Positions 10,242 to 20,285 of a DNA stretch of 64,000 nt are shown here, piece by piece (the first letter of the stretch is position 1; the number at the start of each line of letters is the position of its first letter). The stretch is from Bacillota bacterium (GTDB lineage: Bacteria > Bacillota > Clostridia > TANB77 > UBA1234), in NCBI GenBank assembly GCA_016280725.1, contig JAEEHF010000122.1, positions 1 through 64,000 of the forward strand. Reading direction: 5' to 3'. A model generated the notes under the pieces. It was not told the origin of the DNA. It ran no database searches and worked only from the letters and a program-made list of their open reading frames with translations. The position numbers and the translations under genes were made by a program.

Positions 10242-10274
10242 CACATAAAGAGTGAGGCGAACCTCACTCTTTGT
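10242..10274 (-). promoter_or_regulatory. Perfect hairpin AAAGAGTGAGG-CGAA-CCTCACTCTTT in the rimP 5' leader
   Basis: 11-bp perfect stem with no T-run on either strand. Confidence 0.45.
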
Positions 10275-10343
10275 CTACTAAATTATGCTAAAAGAATTTT
10301 ACACCGATTTTTCCTAAAAATCAAGCATTTGAACCTCAAAAAC

Positions 10344-10372
10344 TTGAAAAAATAACGAAATCTTGATATAAT
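10344..10372 (+). promoter_or_regulatory. Sigma-A type promoter of ssrA (TTGAAA-17-TATAAT)
   Basis: TTGAAA 10344-10349, TATAAT 10367-10372, spacing 17. Confidence 0.7.
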
Positions 10373-10403
10373 TATCTCGTCTTTAAAGACATTTTGCTGT
10401 TAT

Positions 10404-10754
10404 GGGGATGTAATGGTTTCGACGGTTACTGTGAACTAAAGATAGCGAGTGATGGATTCTCGTTGGCCATCTAAAAAACGAGAGAAAAAATAATTAACGA
10501 AAACAATTTAGTTTTAGCTGCCTAAGCGCGGCTCGTTCTTGCTTTATGGCCCACTTACATAAAGTAAAGGGCGCGATAAATTAAGTGGAAACAAAGCCAT
10601 CAAAACTTTGAGATGGTGGGTATTTATAAAGTTACAATTTGTAAAAGCCCGTTTGTTGGCGTTTATTTATTGGAATTCAAAAAGCAAACTACACTCGTAG
10701 AAGTTTTTAGGGATAGGTATTCGGACACGAGTTCGATTCTCGTCATCTCCACCA
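10404..10754 (+). ncRNA. ssrA: tmRNA (ssrA); tag ORF ends ...NENNLVLAA-stop (TAA 10523-10525)
   Basis: 5' GGGGATGTAATGGTTTCGACGG, 3' GTTCGATTCTCGTCATCTCCACCA, tag reading frame in the expected place. Confidence 0.95.
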
Positions 10755-10776
10755 TTTTTAAAATAAGGTGAACTAA

Positions 10777-11463
10777 ATGAATAATAAAGTACTTGTTATT
10801 TTAATACTAATAGTCCTTATTGCGCTTGCCATCGTACTTAATGCAAGTAAATCAAGTGTTTCTCCTACTGAGGAACCAGTAGCATCCTCTATTCCAGGTC
10901 CTAAGCCTGTTGCTACAGATAAGCTTGTTGAAGTTACAAAAGATATGCAAGACAAAATAATGGAAGAATCATATATAAACATCTTAGTACAAATACAAAC
11001 ATTTGATATGCTAAACGTTAATTATGAGCCTCTTTTAGAAGCAGCAATGAGATTAGCGGCTAACCTTGGTTTAATGGAAACTAAAACTGATGGTGTTTAT
11101 TTAGAATATGTACCAAAAGATGTAGTACATGAAATTATTTTTGAGTTATCCGGCATTCGAATAAAGGATCCAATTATAATTGATGATTTTTATTACCTTT
11201 ATGACAGTGATTATGATTACTACTACGTTGTTCCAATTGGAGCAAGTTGGATGGAAATTGATGACATTAAGTCTATTTCATATTCAAAGTCTGATGCATA
11301 TATTATTAAATGTGCATGCTCGATTGGTACCGAAGACTATGGAATAAAGACGAGCTTTCCAAACATGGAAGTGACCCTTAAATATAAACCATCTAACAAA
11401 TACGTAAAGTATCAGCTAATTAGTATTAATTCTGGAATGGCAGAATATGATTTTGAAGGTTAA
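10777..11463 (+). CDS. Hypothetical membrane-anchored/secreted protein
   Basis: 228 aa; N-terminal hydrophobic helix then Pro/Ser linker; starts 22 nt after tmRNA. Confidence 0.7.
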   Translation: MNNKVLVILILIVLIALAIVLNASKSSVSPTEEPVASSIPGPKPVATDKLVEVTKDMQDKIMEESYINILVQIQTFDMLNVNYEPLLEAAMRLAANLGLMETKTDGVYLEYVPKDVVHEIIFELSGIRIKDPIIIDDFYYLYDSDYDYYYVVPIGASWMEIDDIKSISYSKSDAYIIKCACSIGTEDYGIKTSFPNMEVTLKYKPSNKYVKYQLISINSGMAEYDFEG

Positions 11464-11470
11464 ATAAATT

Positions 11471-11508
11471 AGGAGACACAAAATTGAACATTGTGTCTCC
11501 TATTTTTT
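11471..11508 (+). terminator. Rho-independent terminator AGGAGACACAA...TTGTGTCTCCT-ATTTTTT
   Basis: Inverted repeat followed by T-run. Confidence 0.75.
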
Positions 11509-11511
11509 ATA

Positions 11512-12256
11512 TTAATCATAATATACTTCTACTAAATATAAGCCATGTGGCGGCAAAGTTTTTCCTGCCATTTTTCTATCTTTGCTTCTAATAATGTTTG
11601 GAATATCTTTATAATTAATTTTACCAAGTCCAACATCTACAATTGTTCCACATATAATTCTTACCATATTATATAAAAATCCGTCTCCGTGTTAATGTTA
11701 TGGTTATACGATTGTCTTCAGACTTTTCAATTGTAGCTTTTTTTATTGTCCTCACGGTTGTCTTTTTGGCATTACCACCAGAAGATTTAAACCCTGCAAA
11801 ATCGTGTTCTCCTACAAAGCATTTTAAAGCCTTTTCCATAGCCTTAAAATCAAGTTCCTGAGCAACGTGGAATTCTCTGTATCTGTCAAGTGCTGATGGG
11901 AATTCATTGTTGTTGATTACATACTTATATGTCTTTCCTGCACAGTTATATCTAGCATGAAATCTTTCTGATACTTCTTCAGCCTTTTTAATCACAATAC
12001 TGTTAGGCAACTTACTATTTAGTGCATATGGTATCTTTTCCACTTTAATACTAGTATTTGATTTGAAATTTGCAATCTGCCCAAGTGCGTGCACTCCAGC
12101 ATCTGTTCGTCCAGATGCATTTAATTCCGCTTTTTCACCAGTTACTTGTTCAATTGCTTTTTCAATTTCTCCTTGAACACTAATTTTTGCGGGCTGTGAT
12201 TGCCAGCCCGCAAAATTTTTCCCGTCATATTCAATTGTTAGCTTTATGTTTCTCAA
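11512..12256 (-). CDS. truA: tRNA pseudouridine(38-40) synthase TruA, interrupted by a one-nucleotide frameshift near 11689
   Basis: 195-aa ORF with [29 protein letters not shown]; after ..ITITLT the +1 frame reads [58 protein letters not shown]-stop. Confidence 0.88.
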
Positions 12257-12258
12257 GT

Positions 12259-15200
12259 TTAAGATCCTCCTGAAGAACTATCTCTTCTATTTCTCATTGC
12301 TTCTTCATACAATTCCGCTCTCTTTTGAGCTGCTTTTCTTTCAAGTTCATTCCTATTTTTTCTAGCGGCATCTATTAACTGACGATCAATATCATATTTA
12401 ATATCTGTTCCAATTAAACCTCTTAATCTCCAGTCATCTGCTTCCAAAACGGTATTAGAACGAACAAATTTTAATATTGGATTATCCATCGATAGTCCTC
12501 GTGTATTTATCTCTACTTCAGTAACGGTTCCGTCGTAAGGATTCAAAATTTTAATTTTTCCTCCTGCCTTCTTTTCGCCAGCTATCTTTTCACCAATAGT
12601 ATCACCTACTGCCATACCAGCACCAGCACCAACAAGAATCTCTTTCATAATAGAATCTTCTGTCGCCATACCAACTCCAGTTGCAGCACCCATAAATCCA
12701 CCAATTGCAACACCAGCCGTTGTCACTTCTGCTCTAAATAATTCTTCAATAGCTGTTCTAAGGTGATCATCAGCTAACTTTTTGTGTTCCTCACTAGAAA
12801 GTCCATCATAACGAGGATCGAATGCTTTATCATCAAATTCTTTTGTCATTTCTAATGAATCTAGCATTACTGTTGTAACCTTTTCTCTTCTTGCCTCAGC
12901 AACATCAGATAATATTGCTTCTCCCACTCTAGTGCCCATTATTGAACTTCCAGACTCTGGGCTAGCCTCATAATCCTGCATCAAATCTGCCATGGCTTCA
13001 ATCATCATACCATCAGCATTTGAAATTTGAGAATGAGATTCTCGTGAAAGTCTTACTCTGCCATCTTCTTCGCTTCTTACTGTTGAAGCCTGACGTCTTT
13101 TTCTTTCTCTTTGAATCATTGCTTCAAACGTATCCATATCAGAACTAATACTTCTAGCAAACATGTTTTCATGAATATCCTCAGTAAGAGGCGCCTCTAA
13201 CCTTGACGTCATATCGGCCTCACCCTCAGGAATATCCCATCTTGTGTCTCCGTTGCTAACATCTCTTTGAATTTGATAGTACACATCACGCATATGTTGT
13301 GCTTTTTGTATATCAAATCTTATAGTGCCCTCTTTTGATTCCCTATCAAAATCGGCAATCATTTCTTGTCTTCTTCGCATTACTTTAAGTTTCTGCTCAT
13401 CACTTTCTGCCACAGCAGCAATCTGCTCTTGCATAAGCATTACAAGTCTAGAAGCGTCAGTTACTTCACCAGCTTCAATCCTCTTTCTTTCTTGCTCTAT
13501 TTCTTTATCTAATGAAATTCTCTTTCTTTGTAATACCCTATACTCTCTTTCTTCATCTGAATAAGCAAACTGTCTAATTACAGCTCGGTCAATTGCACCT
13601 TGAACTTCTAATGCAGTTGCACCTAAGTGAGCTTCAACAAACTCTTGTACTGCATCACTTTTTCCGCCCATTTCAACTAGCAATTCGCAAGCGTTTGATA
13701 CCTGTGTAATATCATATTTGCTTAATGTTCTTCCTTCAGCTAGTGATTGCTGTCTATCAGATCCCATCCTTGCTTGAATGTCTTCTAACATTGCAACAGC
13801 TTCACAAAGTCTATCTCTTTCTCTCTTACTAAGTTCAAAGAATTTACTCTTGTCTTTCTTCTTGCCGGCTTCTTTATCATCTTGACCATCATATGGGTTA
13901 AGCATATATCTTCTGCTATGAGCCATTTCACTAAGAAGATCTTCCTTTCTCTTTTTAACCTCATTAGAAAGTTCTTCTTTTCTACCCGTCGCAGTAAATA
14001 CGCTGTCAGAGTCATCTCCGTCAAGTGTTTCTTCTTCAACCGATACTCTTTCACCAATTTTTTCTGGAGAATAAGCATCACCTTGTTCTTCTTTCCAGCT
14101 TAAAAAGCCTCTTATGAAGTTGTCGATATCTTCATTTCCAGTATCTGTCATTTCGTGTGCTTCTTCAGTAGGTCTAATTAATCCTCTTCTTAAGTAGCCT
14201 TTTCCTCTAGCCCAGTTTAGATTAAACCCATTAATAGTCATTCCTAAAAGGCTAGGATCAACAACAAATCCATACTTTTCCAAATCACGAATAGTCCCTG
14301 TTTCTGGCATTGACGCTCTCGAAAGAGCTAATCTTTTAGCATCTGCAGTAGCAGCCATTCTTCCTATGGAACCAGTATCAATTATAGATCTTTCGCTTTG
14401 TACCGCATCTTCAACTTCTTTCTCAAGATGAGAAGTAAGCACCCTCTTTTGTCCAGCCGTTGGTGATGTTTCTGGTCTACCATCCACACCTATTCTCGCC
14501 GGATTATTCATTTCATTTATAACACCAATTCTTAAACCTCTGCTCAATAGTCGTCTTGCAACCTCTGACTGTTCAGGAAGAATTTTTGAAAGATGTATTT
14601 CTAAATCTTTCGTTATTTTTTGAACGCCATCTTTTCCATATTTTTCAGGATCGCTCGTATCTACTTTGCCTGCAGCTTTTGATAATTCATCTTGTTCCTT
14701 ATATAATGCTGCTCTTTGCTCTGCAGATAAGTGTAATTGGTTTCTCAATGCAACAATTCTTGCATCCGTGTTTCCCTCATTTGCTCGCACAGTTTGAAGT
14801 GCAGATGCAATCGCCTCGGGATTATTCTCTGTTCCAATTCCATTTAATGTTTGAACTGCTCCAACCATAGCCATATATCTAGCGTCTCCGCTTTGACTAG
14901 GATCAAAGCCATCGATTCCTTCTCCAGGAGCCAAAGCACTAGTTGGTCGTTCAGGTAGCGCAGTGTACATTCCGTCACCCGCTGCCATACCTTCTGCAAT
15001 TTTATTCTCATTTCTATACTTTCTAAATGCTCTAACTGCTCTTTTGGCATGGCTAAAATTGTCCCCTACACGTTTTGTAACTTCCCCAATTGCTCCAACA
15101 GTAGCCATAGTCTTTGTAGCAGTATCTCTCAAATTAGATGTTGTACTTCCTCCACCAGCTCCCAATAGCTGTTTCAATATTTCTTCACCTTTAAATAAAA

Positions 15201-16317
15201 ACGTGATTCCAACCATTGAAAGAAGCCAGTTACCTGTCATTGAACCTCTAGTAACAACACCTATTACAAAAACATAAATAATAGCATGAATTGTTTGAGT
15301 GAAAATATTCATTATTAGTTCTCTAAGCCAAATCGAGAAAGATTGAGCATGATTATCATTTGCTTTATCTATAGGATAAAGCATTGCTACCAATGGAAAT
15401 ACCGTTATTAGAAAACCAACCATAAACAGTCTTTTATAATATGTAATTAGAAGTGCAATAAATTGAACAATTGCAATAAAGTATACTGCTGAATCTGCAA
15501 TTGATTGCGCTGAATGCGATTTTGCTGCCAAATAAGCCATAAAACTCTTACTCTCATTTTCACCCGTTGGATCCTCAAATGCATTAGAGTCCATATAATC
15601 AGCTACCGCTTCGCCTGCTTCAATTGTTAGTCCTGTATAACTTAAACTTCCTACTAATTTTTCATTTTTCAATTCGGGATCATAATCAATGCCTAGTTCG
15701 TGAAATAACCCGGTTGATGGATTTGTTACTTCTTCATATATTAACTTTACAGTTGAATTATTTAGTTCTATCGCATATTTAATTCCATATGGCATAATGA
15801 ATAAAATAACTACTCCTTCGAGCCACGAGAATAAAAGTTTCTTTTGTTCCTCAAGTCCCTTTGCTGTAGAGCAAAGAATCATCCTAATAATAATATATAT
15901 AAACGTTCCCAAGTATACACAAATTGCTATATTATTAAAAACGTGATACCACTCATTAATTGAATCTTTTAAGTTTGAAATTAAAAGATTTTTATTTTTA
16001 GTTTCGTCCTTTGTTCCCCCACTTTTTGGACTTTCATCTTTTTCGTAGAATGATAATCGAATATCTTCAAATCTATCGAATACAACATCATCAAATTGGA
16101 CAAGGTTTGGTGCACCTGAATCAGTCATACGAATTCCAAGTTGAACCATATTATTTAGGTTATTTGCCAATTGATCTATTCCCCACGCAATTGCTGATCT
16201 TAAACTTGCAAAGAAATCTATACCATAAGCAATGCTTTTACTTGAAAGGATAGTAAATATTGCAACAAAAATAGCAAAGAATCTATATGTTTGTTTTTCT
16301 TTGTGAATTTTATTCAT
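12259..16317 (-). CDS. VirB6/TrbL-like polytopic membrane protein 'e' with about 900-aa charged C-terminal extension
   Basis: TM core NNIAICVYLGTFIYIIIRMILCSTAKGLEEQKKLLFSWLEGVVILFIMPYGIKYAIELNN matches the four sister proteins; Gly-rich hydrophobic segments near the C-term. Confidence 0.8.
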   Translation of the reverse strand: MNKIHKEKQTYRFFAIFVAIFTILSSKSIAYGIDFFASLRSAIAWGIDQLANNLNNMVQLGIRMTDSGAPNLVQFDDVVFDRFEDIRLSFYEKDESPKSGGTKDETKNKNLLISNLKDSINEWYHVFNNIAICVYLGTFIYIIIRMILCSTAKGLEEQKKLLFSWLEGVVILFIMPYGIKYAIELNNSTVKLIYEEVTNPSTGLFHELGIDYDPELKNEKLVGSLSYTGLTIEAGEAVADYMDSNAFEDPTGENESKSFMAYLAAKSHSAQSIADSAVYFIAIVQFIALLITYYKRLFMVGFLITVFPLVAMLYPIDKANDNHAQSFSIWLRELIMNIFTQTIHAIIYVFVIGVVTRGSMTGNWLLSMVGITFLFKGEEILKQLLGAGGGSTTSNLRDTATKTMATVGAIGEVTKRVGDNFSHAKRAVRAFRKYRNENKIAEGMAAGDGMYTALPERPTSALAPGEGIDGFDPSQSGDARYMAMVGAVQTLNGIGTENNPEAIASALQTVRANEGNTDARIVALRNQLHLSAEQRAALYKEQDELSKAAGKVDTSDPEKYGKDGVQKITKDLEIHLSKILPEQSEVARRLLSRGLRIGVINEMNNPARIGVDGRPETSPTAGQKRVLTSHLEKEVEDAVQSERSIIDTGSIGRMAATADAKRLALSRASMPETGTIRDLEKYGFVVDPSLLGMTINGFNLNWARGKGYLRRGLIRPTEEAHEMTDTGNEDIDNFIRGFLSWKEEQGDAYSPEKIGERVSVEEETLDGDDSDSVFTATGRKEELSNEVKKRKEDLLSEMAHSRRYMLNPYDGQDDKEAGKKKDKSKFFELSKRERDRLCEAVAMLEDIQARMGSDRQQSLAEGRTLSKYDITQVSNACELLVEMGGKSDAVQEFVEAHLGATALEVQGAIDRAVIRQFAYSDEEREYRVLQRKRISLDKEIEQERKRIEAGEVTDASRLVMLMQEQIAAVAESDEQKLKVMRRRQEMIADFDRESKEGTIRFDIQKAQHMRDVYYQIQRDVSNGDTRWDIPEGEADMTSRLEAPLTEDIHENMFARSISSDMDTFEAMIQRERKRRQASTVRSEEDGRVRLSRESHSQISNADGMMIEAMADLMQDYEASPESGSSIMGTRVGEAILSDVAEARREKVTTVMLDSLEMTKEFDDKAFDPRYDGLSSEEHKKLADDHLRTAIEELFRAEVTTAGVAIGGFMGAATGVGMATEDSIMKEILVGAGAGMAVGDTIGEKIAGEKKAGGKIKILNPYDGTVTEVEINTRGLSMDNPILKFVRSNTVLEADDWRLRGLIGTDIKYDIDRQLIDAARKNRNELERKAAQKRAELYEEAMRNRRDSSSGGS

Positions 16318-16338
16318 TTTACTATCCCTCCTTTACCA

Positions 16339-19300
16339 TTAACTTAATCTATTTCTTATTTCTGCAGAACGACTTGCCTGAGCAGAGTTTCTTACAGCTT
16401 GCCTTACATAAGGATCATTAGAATCTGCATCTCTTTCTGCGCTTCTTCTATGCCTTTTTTCTCTTTCCGACGATGAACTACTATTACTTCCTCCTAATCT
16501 GTCCGGTGCGTTTCCTATCATGCTTCCTATCGTTCCTGAGTTTCCTGCAGAAGTAGTACCAGGAACTACGGTTTCAGCAAAGTTTTCTAACCTTGAACCA
16601 GCTTCCCATCCTGTAAGAATACCAGAAAGTTCTGGCTCATCAGAACCTCCAGCTGTCAAAGCTGCTGTAGTTCCACTTACTGCAATATTAAATGGAATTC
16701 CCACAACAGCAGAAGCTGTTGCACCCGCAGCTCTTACTGCACTTCCAAACATTTCAGCACGTCGTTCTGCAATTCTATTTGATGTAATTCTTTCAGTTTC
16801 CTCTTTTATTTCTTCTTCAAATTTTTCTTCTAAAATTTGCTCTTGGCTCTTTCCATCACGTTTAATTTTACCATCTTTCTCTATTTCCGTAATAGGATTA
16901 TCGCCTAAAATGTCATCATTTTCTGAACGCCCTGCAATAGAAGCAATTACAGAATCTACCGTGTCACGACTTAAGGATTTTACTGCTGCCTGAGTATATA
17001 ATTTTCTGTTCCTGTCTGATAAAGAACCATTTGTTCTAATTACTCCCTCTGCTGACATCGCTTCCATCCAACTAAGTGAGATTCCGTGCATGTCAACCTG
17101 AAATTGCTTTATAATATCTTCTTCCTCATCTCTGAATATTGGAGGAGTAGGAGCCGCATATAAAGTTTGAGAAATTAAAGATGCAACAAATTCATTTCGT
17201 GAAGCAAGTGCATTCAATCTACTAGAAATTCTATATGCCTCGCTCGCATCCATCCCCAATCCAGAATTAGAAGGATCATTAATTCGCTCCATATATTTTA
17301 CAAGTTCAAAAACAAGTCCAGCGGCCTCATCAATTTCTGCTCTCTCTTCTTTACTTGCTTTTTCGCCATCAGATTCCTTATAAAATCTCTCGGCTAATTC
17401 CGCAATCTCTTCTTCTTGTTCCCTTCTTAATTCTTCCATTTCGTCAAAGCTGATATCTATTGTCTCTTCACCACGTTCTTTTCTAACTCTAAGAGCATCC
17501 GGGTCTTCAACTAGACTACCAAATTCATCCAAATATCCAACCAAGACTGTTCTTCCAGTATCTTCGTCAAATCTTGTTACCAATCTATCAGAAGAGATTG
17601 TTTGAATTCCACCATTAGCTCCACCAAACATTCTCTGTGCTTCTTCAAGAGTTTCTGCAGTTGCTTCGGTAACGAACAATCCTGCAAGCCCTTGTCCTTT
17701 ATGCAGCGTTGTGGTTTTTCCTCTTTCTGTCTCTGTTATAAATTCTTTTTCCTTGTCTGCATCTAAATAATCTAACAGTGCAACTTGTCTCGTTGCTGTT
17801 TTTACTCGAACTTGTCTTCCTTGCTCTAGTCTTCTCTTTCCTTCGTCCGCAGTAAGCTTTCCGCCATCATAAAGTGTTTCTTCTACTCCAATTGTCTTTC
17901 CTGCCATCCACTCACGTATGTCTTTATAATCTGGTGTTCCGACTTGGCCTTCTGAAGATCTAACAACGTCCATAACTACTTTTGCTCTTATAGCAAGTTG
18001 TATCGCAGAAAGTTGCTTTCCTGAACGGTCTTTGCCTGTAAGTACTTCATTAAGACTTTCTTTAGCATCCATCTGCTTTTCAAGCCTTTCTCTTTCATCA
18101 GCAGACCTGCTAGCCATAAATTCTTCATATCTTCTTCGAATTTCATCATCATCACTATGACGTGCAAAATTTAGATCATCTAATGCTTGTGCTTTTCTAT
18201 CAAGTTTAGCTTTTCTTGTTTCCTCTGCCTCTGCTCTATCTGCATTGCTTAAACCTACTGGTATATCACCTATCCTTTGAAGCGAATCTTCAAAGTGTCC
18301 GTCAGTCATTACTCTACTTACTTGTTCATCATAATTTCTCTTAGCACGCCAATCGGCGTTCTTTTTGTTTGCTTCTTCTCTATAGCTCTGTGCTTTATCT
18401 ATAAACTCGCCCGTTCTATCATTCATATTTTTTACTCTATTGCCAAGAGCAAGCATATTACCTTTGGCACGTTTTATCAATGTAGTATTTGTCATCGCTG
18501 TTACTTCACTCTCAAGTGGTTTAACAGTTCCAACTCCACCGCCACTCATAAGTGATGGGAATAATGCTCTAAGTAAACTCTCACTCTTTGTAATATACTT
18601 AATTGCAATTACTACCATTAATAAATTTGCACCTGTTGTTCCACCTTCCATCAAAGCACCAACCAAATACATAACTGCTATATAAACTATTGCTTGGAAA
18701 AATTGCATAAAAACATTTAATAAAAATTCTTTAAGCCATGACTGATATATTTGCGGCTGTCCATCTTTTATTTTATCAACCGCATATGTAACCGCGACAA
18801 ATGGGAATACTACTATTAAAAGCATAATGCTCAATAATCTTCTGAAATATTGTAGGACTATTCCTAGTAATTGAACCAACAAAAAGATATAGATTAATCC
18901 TTTAACTATGCTTCCTTCCTCAAGTGCTTCTGATCTATATTTCATCATCAAGTCTTCTGATTCGTATTTTTTATCATTGTGTCCCAAAGCTTGTTTGAAA
19001 GTTCCGCTCATAGATTGTAAACGCGGAGATGCTTTTTTAGCAGCGTTGATATTTTCGTTACCATCAACCAACTCAGCGCGCATAAGTGCCACAAGTGCCT
19101 CGTTAGTAATAATTGTATATTTGATTACATATGGAATAAAGAATAGTAAAGCTACACCTTTTATCCAATCCATAATCATCGATTTGTATTTTTCTTTTTC
19201 CTGTCCAGTTGAAGCAAGTATTATTTTAATAGCAATGAATATAAACATTCCAATATATATTACTATTGCTATTAATCTAAAGAGATTATAAAACTCATTA

Positions 19301-20256
19301 ATCATTTTAAGAATCGTTGTAGACCCTTCTGCAGTACTTGATTCCAAAAATGTATTTCTATCCGAACCTCCTTGTCCTGTTTCTTTGTAGAAAGACAATT
19401 TGGTAGTAGGAAAATCGTTAAATAGTACATCGTCTATTGTAACTTCTCCAAATAGCCCTGATATAAGTGCCCTAAACGGGTCAGCAACGCCATGAATAAA
19501 TAACCATACAATAACACCTTGAATAAAGTCATGATGTTTTTCTGCCGAACCTGTTCTCGGATCATATCTTTCTGGCAAACCCGAATAATAAAGCCTATTT
19601 GGAATAACATCACCCGAAGCATTCACTGTATTACCAGGTCTTGAATACTTAGCCCCACGATTAGCTACTGCTTTAGTGCGTGAATTGTAGGCTGATTCTA
19701 CTCCAATGTAAGGTGCTGAATACTCAGATGATAGCACGCCAGTATCTATTTCCACATAATCAGTTGGGACTTGAACTCGTCTAACGTTATATGTTGCAAC
19801 CCCCACTGTTTCAGATGGTTCATAGTATCCAATCAAATAATATGTTTTACCAGCCTCAAGTTTTACTAAAACAGATCCCCTCGTATAGTCAGTTCCACCC
19901 AAAGAGCCAAGAGAATATACAATTCTTGGATCTTCATCTGTTATCTGAAAGGCTGCCAAATTTAAAATATTACCATTATTATCTACAATTTCAAATTGCT
20001 CACGCTGAGAGTTATGCGTAAATGAAATTTCATAATATCCCGTCGTTGAAACTTTTAGAATTTCAGTCGGGCTATCCCTAAGTTCATCAACTTTTTTTCC
20101 GCTATAGTCTATATCATTAAACGAATAACTCTGTGCGCCACCTTCATTTAGATTTACATTTATTGTTACACCACTTGTTATTGCATAGGAAAGTGGAGAA
20201 ATTGCAAAATTAACAAGCGTCACTATAACTATAATAATGCTTATGATTTTATTCAT
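16339..20256 (-). CDS. VirB6/TrbL-like protein 'd' with N-terminal PPC-like ectodomain and long C-terminal extension
   Basis: Signal peptide; TTGYYEISF..LEAGKTYYLIGYY; core RLIAIVIYIGMFIFIAIKIILASTGQEKEKYKSMIMDWIKGVALLFFIPYVIKYTI. Confidence 0.8.
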   Translation of the reverse strand: MNKIISIIIVIVTLVNFAISPLSYAITSGVTINVNLNEGGAQSYSFNDIDYSGKKVDELRDSPTEILKVSTTGYYEISFTHNSQREQFEIVDNNGNILNLAAFQITDEDPRIVYSLGSLGGTDYTRGSVLVKLEAGKTYYLIGYYEPSETVGVATYNVRRVQVPTDYVEIDTGVLSSEYSAPYIGVESAYNSRTKAVANRGAKYSRPGNTVNASGDVIPNRLYYSGLPERYDPRTGSAEKHHDFIQGVIVWLFIHGVADPFRALISGLFGEVTIDDVLFNDFPTTKLSFYKETGQGGSDRNTFLESSTAEGSTTILKMINEFYNLFRLIAIVIYIGMFIFIAIKIILASTGQEKEKYKSMIMDWIKGVALLFFIPYVIKYTIITNEALVALMRAELVDGNENINAAKKASPRLQSMSGTFKQALGHNDKKYESEDLMMKYRSEALEEGSIVKGLIYIFLLVQLLGIVLQYFRRLLSIMLLIVVFPFVAVTYAVDKIKDGQPQIYQSWLKEFLLNVFMQFFQAIVYIAVMYLVGALMEGGTTGANLLMVVIAIKYITKSESLLRALFPSLMSGGGVGTVKPLESEVTAMTNTTLIKRAKGNMLALGNRVKNMNDRTGEFIDKAQSYREEANKKNADWRAKRNYDEQVSRVMTDGHFEDSLQRIGDIPVGLSNADRAEAEETRKAKLDRKAQALDDLNFARHSDDDEIRRRYEEFMASRSADERERLEKQMDAKESLNEVLTGKDRSGKQLSAIQLAIRAKVVMDVVRSSEGQVGTPDYKDIREWMAGKTIGVEETLYDGGKLTADEGKRRLEQGRQVRVKTATRQVALLDYLDADKEKEFITETERGKTTTLHKGQGLAGLFVTEATAETLEEAQRMFGGANGGIQTISSDRLVTRFDEDTGRTVLVGYLDEFGSLVEDPDALRVRKERGEETIDISFDEMEELRREQEEEIAELAERFYKESDGEKASKEERAEIDEAAGLVFELVKYMERINDPSNSGLGMDASEAYRISSRLNALASRNEFVASLISQTLYAAPTPPIFRDEEEDIIKQFQVDMHGISLSWMEAMSAEGVIRTNGSLSDRNRKLYTQAAVKSLSRDTVDSVIASIAGRSENDDILGDNPITEIEKDGKIKRDGKSQEQILEEKFEEEIKEETERITSNRIAERRAEMFGSAVRAAGATASAVVGIPFNIAVSGTTAALTAGGSDEPELSGILTGWEAGSRLENFAETVVPGTTSAGNSGTIGSMIGNAPDRLGGSNSSSSSEREKRHRRSAERDADSNDPYVRQAVRNSAQASRSAEIRNRLS

Positions 20257-20285
20257 TTTCCACTCTCCTTTCTAAGTCTCTATTA

